The notes under the pieces: generated by a model | Told to the model about the DNA's origin: nothing | Databases searched by the model: none | The model's input: the letters and a program-made list of their open reading frames with translations, nothing else | Position numbers and translations under genes: made by a program | In this document: piece by piece, positions 57,344 through 64,000 of the stretch | Layout: every line of letters begins with the position of its first letter | Numbering within the stretch: the first letter of the stretch is position 1 | NCBI GenBank assembly: GCA_905221605.1 | Contig: CAJNDS010002101.1 | Span: 253,001-317,000, forward strand | Source of the DNA: Symbiodinium natans | Taxonomy: Eukaryota > Sar > Dinophyceae > Suessiales > Symbiodiniaceae | Reading direction: 5' to 3' | Length of the DNA: 64,000 bases

Positions 57344-57348
57344 CTGTT

Positions 57349-57457
57349 CCCAAAGAGCCCAATATAGCTTAATTAAGGAATATACCTTAAATCATATTAA
57401 GGATCCCTATATGATTTAAGGAATATTCCTTAATTAAGCTATATTGGGCTCTTTGGG
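57349..57457. mobile_element. Palindromic MITE, family A
   Basis: Near-perfect 109-bp hairpin with a TT duplication (57347-57348, 57458-57459), 79 bp from the previous copy and immediately upstream of the exon at 57273-57343. Confidence 0.85.
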
Positions 57458-57459
57458 TT

Positions 57460-58345
57460 CCTGAGATGGCAAAAGGAGAAGATGGTATGAAGGGACATCC
57501 GGACTGTCCGGAGGGTCAATCGCCAAAGACACTCCTCAACCCTACTTTCTGAACCCCTAAACCCAAGAAACCCTACTTTCTAAACCCTAAACCCTACAGC
57601 CTACGTTCTAAACCCTGAACCCTAAGCCCTAAGCCCAAAGCCCTAAAAACCCTAAACCTGAGGTTTTGGGGCTTGGACTGAGGCTTGTCAGGACCAGCCG
57701 CTGCAAACAAAGCTGATTCCTCAAACCCTGGGGGTTTATGGTCGGCCTTAGTAAGCTCTATAAACCCAGACAACCTACGGGTAGTTACATGGTCCCAAAA
57801 TGTGTCCCTTACCTGGCTCTGACATATGGGCCCCTGGGTTTTATAGGGTAAATAAGGGGTTGTATGGGGTCCCCATTTACAGGCTACAAAGGGACCATGT
57901 AAATACCCTTAGAGACAATGCAAGCAAAAAAACAGCAAGATGTAACCTGGCAACAAGAATGTTGAGAAAATGATACTGAAAGCACACTGCACATGACAAC
58001 CACAACACAGAACTACACTGAAATCAAATTTCAATAACAGCAAGCAAATATATAAACATCCGGATGAGAGACATGAACCCCCCAAAAAAGGAACACACCC
58101 TGGGCGAATATCAGCCCCCAACCCCTAAGACAACTAGGCCGTCGTGCCTCGCGCTTGTCCATTGTAGACGCCTGTGTTTCGCGAGGGGGGGAGGGGGGGG
58201 GGGGTGGTTACTAAATCCTAATACCTGAACCTAGAAGCCCTAAATAGAGGGTTCTAACTCTTAGATGTCGGCGCTCGAGCAAAGACGAGCGAGGACAAGA
58301 CCTTGAACTCACAAAGAGCAGGGATCCAGCACCCTACAACCAGGG
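57460..58345. other. Stretch between the last TPR exon and the plus-strand gene
   Basis: A family D element, decayed repeats and about 300 bases of unique sequence (57910-58140). A good minus-strand acceptor lies at 57462-57480. No exon is supported. Confidence 0.5.
57780..57907. mobile_element. TIR element family D
   Basis: Ends GGTAGTTACATGGTCCC / GGGACCATGTAAATACC. The flanks CTACG / CTTAG are only partly alike. Confidence 0.65.
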
Positions 58346-58349
58346 TTCG

Positions 58350-58530
58350 GGTTAGGGTTTAGGGTTTAGGGTTTAGGGTTTAGGGTTTAGGGTTTAGGGT
58401 TTAGGGTTTAGGGTTTAGGGTTTAGGGTTTAGGGTTTAGGGTTTAGGGCTTAGGGTTCAGGGTTCAGGGTTTAGGGTTTAGGGTTTAGGGTTCAGGGTTT
58501 AGGGTGTAGGGTTTAGGGTTTAGGGTCCCT
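58350..58530. repeat. TTTAGGG array
   Basis: About 25 units, with GGGTTCA variants near the right end, upstream of the plus-strand exon at 58543. Confidence 0.9.
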
Positions 58531-58542
58531 TCCCATGAGCAG

Positions 58543-58621
58543 CCCGCCAGCCTACGTCGCGGCGCAGCGGCAAGCACGGTTGTGGCGCTGTTTGGTGGCG
58601 CAGGAAGGAACCCCCAGCGAG
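58543..58621 (+). CDS. Plus-strand gene, internal exon
   Basis: Acceptor CCCATGAGCAG ends a 180-bp TTTAGGG array, donor GTGTGGGA. Reads PPAYVAAQRQARLWRCLVAQ then EGTPSE. Phase 0 into the next exon. A second frame is also open over this short block. Confidence 0.55.
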
Positions 58622-58720
58622 GTGTGGGAGGCTTGGTTCCTAAACCCTAAACCTTAAACCCTAAACCCTAAACCCTAAACCCTAAACCCTAAACCCTAAA
58701 CCCTAGCTGCTGGGCTTCAG

Positions 58721-58851
58721 TCGCGTGTCTTGCTGGAGCTGAAGGTGTTCCATGCTAGCTTGCGGCAAACCGGCGTGCGAAAGTTAGAGGGGGATGCAAG
58801 GGTTGCCCATCATTCTATGAGGACGCAGCTTGAGCCCTGCATGTTGCGAGG
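58721..58851 (+). CDS. Plus-strand gene, internal exon
   Basis: Acceptor CTGGGCTTCAG, donor GTAGGCCC. 43 codons, including SRVLLELKVFHASLRQTGVR and KLEGDARVAHHSMRTQLEPC. The preceding 99-bp intron consists mostly of CCCTAAA units. Ends in phase 2, matched by the next exon. Confidence 0.65.
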
Positions 58852-59161
58852 GTAGGCCCTAAACCCTAAACCCCAAACCCGAAACCCTAAACCCACAACG
58901 GCCTCACGCTTTAGGGACTAGGGGGGGAGGGGGGGGGGGGAGTGGGGGGGCCTTTCCGACTCAATCTCGACACCGCTCCCTTCACCCTTAAGGCCGAAGC
59001 CATGATGTTTGGGGACCCTCTTCTAAGATGCTCTGAGGGAATAGATGCGCCATGTTGGGAATATAGTAAGGGAACCGCTTAGGGGTGCCCCTAAACCCTA
59101 AACCCAATATAAACCCTAAACCCTAAACCCTCCCGCCCCACTCTCTTGTCTTTTGGGGCAG

Positions 59162-59567
59162 GCGGGCGCTGGTCGAGCGCTCAGTGAGACCCTGCGAGGG
59201 AGCCCCAGGCCCCAGGCGGGCGACCGAGCTGGCCTCCAAGTCAGCAGTTGTCACTGCATTGTACTTTGTTGCATTGGAGGCCCCCTGGGAGGAAACCCCT
59301 GGGTCCCTGACCCCCGTCCGCCGGGCTGCGGGGAGCAGGGGCCGTTTTGTTGGGGCAGGCAGGGCTCTGGCCCAAAAAACTCACTGTGTTCCCTGCCTTC
59401 GCGCCAACCCAAGCTGTCCGCACAGTGTTCACTGGCCCTGCCTCCGTGGCCTTAGCCCCTTTGCGTCTGCGCACTCGGCAGCAGCTGTTGCCTCCCTGCC
59501 CTTGTCCTGGCTGCTGCAGCTTTGTGCCTGGTCCACGCACCTTGTGGAGGTCCCCAAAAAGGCGTGA
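59162..59567 (+). CDS. Plus-strand gene, probable terminal exon
   Basis: A strong acceptor with pyrimidine tract (CTCTCTTGTCTTTTGGGGCAG region, ending 59161) opens 134 codons in the phase set by the previous exon, ending at TGA 59565-59567. Includes LASKSAVVTALYFVALEAPW and LPLSWLLQLCAWSTHLVEVP. Ala/Arg/Pro-rich with scattered Cys. The function is not recognised. The gene lies between minus-strand exons at 57.3 and 61.6 kb, so it is nested in an intron or separates two genes. Confidence 0.6.
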
Positions 59568-59569
59568 GT

Positions 59570-61550
59570 GCTGACCCATGTGATGCTTTGAAAAATACAA
59601 GAAGGCCTTCATTCCTTGAGAGTTGCAAGTGGGCGGTCTTGGGGTGGGTAGGTCTACAGACTACCAAAGCGCGCTTCCGCTTGGCACGCCCTGAACCCTA
59701 AACCTTGAACCTTACGGGGCACATCATTGGGGGTCCGAGTATGACTCTTGACATAAGCTCCTAAACCCGAAAGGCAGGGGAAGTCACCCCCCTCCTCCCC
59801 TCGTTGTTAGGGTTTAGGGTTTAGGGTTTAGGGGGGTTTAGGGTTTAGGGTTTAGGGTTTAGGGTTTAGGGTTTAGGGATGTTTAAAGGATCCTAATGGG
59901 AACCCCGAACAGGGAACCCCAGGAATGTAGTAGGAAGATAGCAGGGATATAGGGACCCCGGCAACTCGATTCTTGTGGTTCCCTGTTTGGGGGTCCCGAT
60001 TGAAGTCCCTTTAGATTTGGAGGTTTAGGGTTTAGGGTTTAGGGTTTAGGGTTTAGGGTTTAGGGTTTAGGGTGTAGTATTTAAAAACATACACCTCCAC
60101 CTTCCTAGGGCTACTGTTTCTGAACTAGGTTCTGTTGCTTCATCAAGGGTTTAGAGTTTAGGGTTTAGGGTTTAGTGTTTGGTTCTACCTCAACCTAACA
60201 GAAGGGCCCCCGGCTACCAATTAGGGTTTAGGGTTTAAGGTCTAGGCAGTTAGGGAGTAGGGTTTATTGCTTCAACTTGAAGGGTAAACCCTAAACCCTA
60301 AACCCTAAACCCTAAACCCTAAACCGTGGAGGGATGGGATCTTGGCTTGGCTCGGCTTTTTCAGGTAGAGAAAAACTGATGAGACACATGCGCTGTCTTC
60401 TCGCGGGTGAGAAGAGTCAAGAAGGAAGGTTCACGAACCCACGATCCGAAAAGCCTAAGCCCTAAAAACCCTAAACCCCCCAAAAAGAGCTAAACCAGGG
60501 ACTCGATTTCTACAACGCCTATAATTACAACCCTAACTCGGCTGTCCAGTAACCTAGGATTAACAAGGGTGCCCTTTTTGGCTTAAAGGGGTTTATAAGG
60601 GAGCCTTAACCCTCAAAAAGGGAATAAGGGCACTACTGGGCATCCTAGCTAAAACCTTGGAGAAGTCTACAACCTGAACCCTAAAACGCTCCAACTCTAA
60701 AACCTTGGAGTGAAACTGGTTGTTAGCCAGAAGTCGGCCTGCAGCGCCACGGTCATGGGACCCTTTGGGGGGGTTTAGGGGTTTAGGGCTTGGGGCTTCT
60801 TAGGGTCTAGGGTTTAGGGTTTAGGGTTTAGGGTTTAGGGTTTAGGGTTTAGGGTACCAGTTCGTGGGGTTCACGAAGCGGCTTTCAAGCAATGGCGACC
60901 CTTGCTGCAGACCTAGCTGCGCTTCGAGCTGTCACTTGTCGTTCTTCTCGCCCGGGATCTGGTTTTAGGGTTTAGGGTTTGGGGTTTAGGGTTTGGGGGT
61001 TGGGGTTTAGGATCTGGGGTTTGGGGGTTGGGGTTTAGGTTTGGGGTTCAGGGTTTGGGGTTTGGGGTTTAGGGTTCAGGATGTAGGGTTTATAGGGTTC
61101 AGGGTTTAGGGTTCAGGGGGACCAGACTCAACCAGGTCTACAGCACCGGGGGGAAGTTTCAATATGGAGTAGGGGCCCTTTTGGGTACAGCACTGTAAAC
61201 GCTAACATCCATAAACCCTTAAACACCCTAGGCTCTAGACTCAAAGGAATATACTGCGGTAGTAACCCGATAGGACAGATCAACCTCTTCTAGGCTTTTG
61301 GGTTGGTAGGGTCAAAGGGTCAGTAGGAGCAACGAATAGGGTCTTTAGGTTTTTTAGGGTCTAGTGTTTTTGGGATCAGGGTTTGGCTTTATCTACATCC
61401 CTAAACCCCACCCCTAAGCCCGAGACCCAACTTCTCGCGTTCCAAGCACGGGCCCTAAGTTTGGGTCCATAAACCTAAACCCGAAACCCTAAACCCTAGC
61501 CCTAAACCCCAAGCCCTAACCCTAAACCCCGCCCCAAAAAAGGCCACCTT
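59570..61550. other. Stretch between 59.6 and 61.5 kb
   Basis: TTTAGGG arrays at 59805-59878, 60020-60075, 60800-60855 and 60960-61120, CCCTAAA at 60280-60325, a TIR element, and decayed family E. A short block at 60910-60960 has usable splice sites on either strand and cannot be assigned. Confidence 0.5.
59884..60014. mobile_element. TIR element, about 130 bp
   Basis: AAAGGATCC.AATGGGAACCCC / GGGGGTCCCGATTGAAGTCCCTTT, with inner CAGGGAACC/GGTTCCCTG. Inserted inside a TTTAGGG array. Confidence 0.6.
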
Positions 61551-61553
61551 CAC

Positions 61554-61602
61554 CTTGGAGAGCTCTCCGTATGTCTGCTTGCCAAAGTTGAAGGGCAAGT
61601 AC
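61554..61602 (-). CDS. Minus-strand exon candidate
   Basis: Reads YLPFNFGKQTYGELSK. Acceptor TATTGGGGCAG, donor GTGAAGGT. Not TPR-like, and the gene it belongs to is unknown. Confidence 0.5.
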
Positions 61603-61800
61603 CTGCCCCAATAAGCCTACAAAACCTGGTGGGGTTTAGGGTTTAGGGCTAGGGTTTAGGGTTTGATTATACCCTACAACCCCTTGAGAAAGGGCCCTTT
61701 AGAGGGTTTGTTATGGGCTTTAGGGTTTAATAGGTTTAGGGTCTAGGATCATACCCTACAACCCCTTGAGAAAGGCCCCCTACAAGGTCGATTATGGGGA

Positions 61801-61891
61801 TTGGGATGATCCCCCTTATACTAACAGTCCTTAGTGGGGATTATAACAGGGGGTGCTATAATCCCTCTTAAGGACCGGGGGAACAGCCCAA
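61801..61891. mobile_element. MITE family B
   Basis: Both ends are recognisable (TTGGGATGATCCC / CAGCCCAA). The flanking duplication is no longer clear. Confidence 0.7.
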
Positions 61892-62639
61892 ATTATATGG
61901 CCTAATAGCCCATCCTGGTGTGCTTTCCGAGGTGTTAGGCTGTGATTTGATAGGGTGCCCACACAATAAAGGCCGAAAGCTCAGACCCTAACCTGTTTTG
62001 GGGTCAGGATCTAGGGTTTAGGGTTTAGGGTTTAGGGTAGAAGTAAAGGATCCTATCTTGAAAGGGGCCTGGGCTGGTGCATGCCAAACCCTCTCATCCT
62101 GAAACCCTAAGAAAGTTAGGGTTTACGGTTTAGGGCTGAACCTCTTCCCACAGTCCTGAACCCGAAAGCCCTACAAAGCGAAAGAGCCCAAAAGGAAGTA
62201 TTCGGGTTTCGGGTTTCTAGGGTTCTATGGTTGAGGGTGTTCAAGCTCTGGAAACTCGGTAACCAAGCAAGCTAGGATAACAAAGGGCAACCTTTGATGC
62301 AAGCGAACCCGAAACCTCCTGAATCTCCAAATTAAACCAGCTAAGGGTTTATAGGGTTTAGGTCAAACCGGCTAAACCCTCAAAACAACAGCCTTGCCTT
62401 CAAGCACGAGAAAGCTGACTTACCAAGGGGCTAACGGAACAAAACATACAAGAGACCTTGATGTAGGACATAGGGACTATGCAAGGTCTTTCTAGGGGGT
62501 TATGTAAGGGATAAGAACCCTAAACTCTATATAAACCTTAAACCAGGGTCCCGTCTAGGGGTCCCTCCTGATATCCCTTAAGAAAACCTTCGGGAACCTT
62601 AGGGAGCCGAGAGCCTGAGGGAGTAGTGCAGAATATTTG

Positions 62640-62770
62640 CGATTAGGGTTTAGGGTTTAGGGTTTTTAGGGTTTAGGGTAGGGTGTTTAGGGTTTAGGGT
62701 TTAGGGTTTAGGGTTTAGGGTCTAGGGTCTAGGGTCTAGGGTCTAGGGTTTAGGGTTTAGGGTTTAGGGT
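62640..62770. repeat. TTTAGGG array with CTAGGG variant block
   Basis: Four GGGTCTA units inside TTTAGGG. Confidence 0.85.
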
Positions 62771-62815
62771 GAACCCCCCCCCCCTTGAGGGCCCTATCAA
62801 GAAAGCTGGGCTCAC

Positions 62816-62859
62816 TTGTGCTTGATCATGTGCTTGACTCGGTCTTTCATGGTGAGGAC
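62816..62859 (-). CDS. Minus-strand exon candidate
   Basis: Reads VLTMKDRVKHMIKHK. Acceptor AGAGCCCAG, donor GTGAGCCC. Without splicing the frame stops at the TGA that forms the donor. Confidence 0.5.
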
Positions 62860-63155
62860 CTGGGCTCTATGGGTTCTACCGTGGACCCTTAAGGTTTTGG
62901 TTTTAGGGTTTAGGGTTTAGGGTTGTAAGGATCCCTAGAGGAGTATGAGGGCCAGATTAGGAGTAGATTAAGGGGAACCTTTTAGGGTTACAAAGTTAAG
63001 AGTACGTGTCTGATTCCCTTGATGGGCAGCATCTACCCTTCAAAAGCCCTAAAACTCTTAGGGTTTAGGTTTGAAACATGTTCGAAGCCCTAAGCCCTTA
63101 TGGTCTAGCCCTAAGCCCTAAGCCCGAAGCCCTAAGCCCTAAACCCTAAACCGGC

Positions 63156-63185
63156 CGGAGTGGAAATTCATGTCAGGCTTGACGC
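63156..63185 (-). CDS. Minus-strand micro-exon candidate
   Basis: Reads VKPDMNFHS. Acceptor GTCGCGGAG, GC donor GCCGGTTTAGGG merging into the array. Weak because it is so short. Confidence 0.3.
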
Positions 63186-63229
63186 CTCCGCGACTTCACT
63201 TTGGTGGCTCGTCCTTGTCAAACAGCCCC

Positions 63230-63400
63230 GAAGGGTCCATCTAATTACCTCATAATTATATACTTGCGCCCTAAAGTCCCTGTATAAGGCCCAAGTTTAT
63301 TTTATATTCAGGTACATGGACCCTAAACCCTAGCCCTAAACCCTAAACCCCAAACCCTATAAACCCTAATAACTAGGTCTAGGTACATGGACCCTTAGGG
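63230..63400. mobile_element. MITE family C with a telomere-like array inside its right end
   Basis: The right-end segment AGGTACATGGACCCT occurs twice (63310-63324 and 63381-63395), with a short CCCTAAA array between the copies. Confidence 0.7.
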
Positions 63401-63509
63401 AGCCAGCGGAGCCGTTCCCATTGGAGAATCTCGGCTTCCAGCAGAGATCTTCTGGGAGACATCGTGAGTAGCAACAGCCGCCCGCATGCCAGGAGAGGCT
63501 CATGGTAAC

Positions 63510-63799
63510 CCTCCCGACGCTACGGCATTGGCAACTGTTCCACTGCCACTTGAGACCAGGGAATTTTTCAATGCTCTCTGATCTCCGACCTGCAAGGTCT
63601 TCGCGGAACCGAACCCCAGTTGCGTCTCGGCGAGATACGTCAGCATTTTGCGCAAATCCTCCGATGTGCCTTTGACACTTCCGTGGCGCATGAACCGCTG
63701 CACAACGCCCCCTGTACAAGCCAGGGTGCATGTGACGAGCGAGGCGACAAATGGTGCAGTTTCACCTTTCATAGGTGCATCCAGTTGATATGCATCTAG
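63510..63799 (-). CDS. Minus-strand exon, unknown protein
   Basis: Reads LDAYQLDAPMKGETAPFVAS, then a Cys/Thr-rich segment (LVTCTLACTGGVVQRFM) and a soluble part (KGTSEDLRKMLTYLAETQLG). Donor GTTACCAT. The acceptor is taken as CATCTCGGGAG. Upstream, a block ending GGC|GTAAGTTGG (63849) could be the previous exon (hydrophobic AALLWFFLG). Unrecognised. Confidence 0.5.
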
Positions 63800-64000
63800 C
63801 TCCCGAGATGACGAAGATGAGTGCGAGTGCGACCGCCGTCCAACTTACGCCAAGAAAGAACCAAAGAAGGGCGGCTCCTGATCCTCCTTCCCTAAACCCG
63901 ACTTCCTAGATCCCCCCTACCTACTATTTGCTCAAGAACCCGAAAAGCAAAGAGAACAATCCCCATCTTGCCCTTATGTGGAAAATATCTGTCATTTTTG

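Noticed and set aside
60910-60960. Short block with splice sites on both strands
   Set aside because: It can be read as LAALRAVTCRSSRPGS on plus or PGREERQVTARSAA on minus, and nothing decides between them.
2690-63400. The window as a chromosome end or subtelomere
   Set aside because: Arrays face both directions, are short (mostly under 25 units), decay into variants and alternate with exons. A true end would have one long array of one polarity.

Overview
The window looks like nuclear DNA of an alveolate, most probably a dinoflagellate. The reasons are: TTTAGGG-type repeats throughout; tiny GC-rich coding blocks; splice donors that are often GC, and perhaps GA, as well as GT; acceptors usually followed by G; abundant small inverted-repeat elements; and a reverse-transcriptase relic of a type common in dinoflagellates. 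The species cannot be named. A chromerid or another TTTAGGG lineage is not excluded. All exon calls were made by eye from reading frame, splice sites and phase, and no transcript data were available.

Layout. Positions 1-2103 hold an intronless CCCH zinc-finger ORF on the plus strand, cut by the window edge. From about 2.7 to 57.3 kb the minus strand carries at least 48 short candidate exons (6-71 codons) of what reads as one huge gene for a tetratricopeptide-repeat (TPR) protein of the LGN/GPSM/TPR_12 style. Its 3' end lies at left. Introns are 0.1-6.6 kb. On the + strand most exons are bounded by CCCTAAA on the left and TTTAGGG on the right, so in transcript sense most introns begin with TTTAGGG repeats and end with CCCTAAA repeats. 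Several donors are the repeat itself (exon|GTTTAGGG). Exons joined across these introns keep phase and rebuild TPR hairpins.

Inside introns of that gene lie other coding pieces: a membrane-protein gene at 22.0-24.5 kb (minus strand), an RT relic at 17.3 kb and an SH3/Tudor-like fragment at 52.6 kb. A plus-strand three-exon gene end lies at 58.5-59.6 kb, and further minus-strand exons at 61.5-63.8 kb may belong to the TPR gene or to another gene.

Non-coding DNA is mostly telomere-like arrays plus several families of 80-130 bp terminal-inverted-repeat elements. These include a palindromic family with 2-bp target duplications, a family with 8-bp duplications, and an 86-bp element with a 4-bp duplication that interrupts the membrane-protein gene exactly like an intron. 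A 2.35-kb composite low-complexity block (24.53-26.88 kb) holds a G-tract, an AT satellite and a 16-bp minisatellite. No rRNA gene, tRNA gene or CRISPR array was seen.
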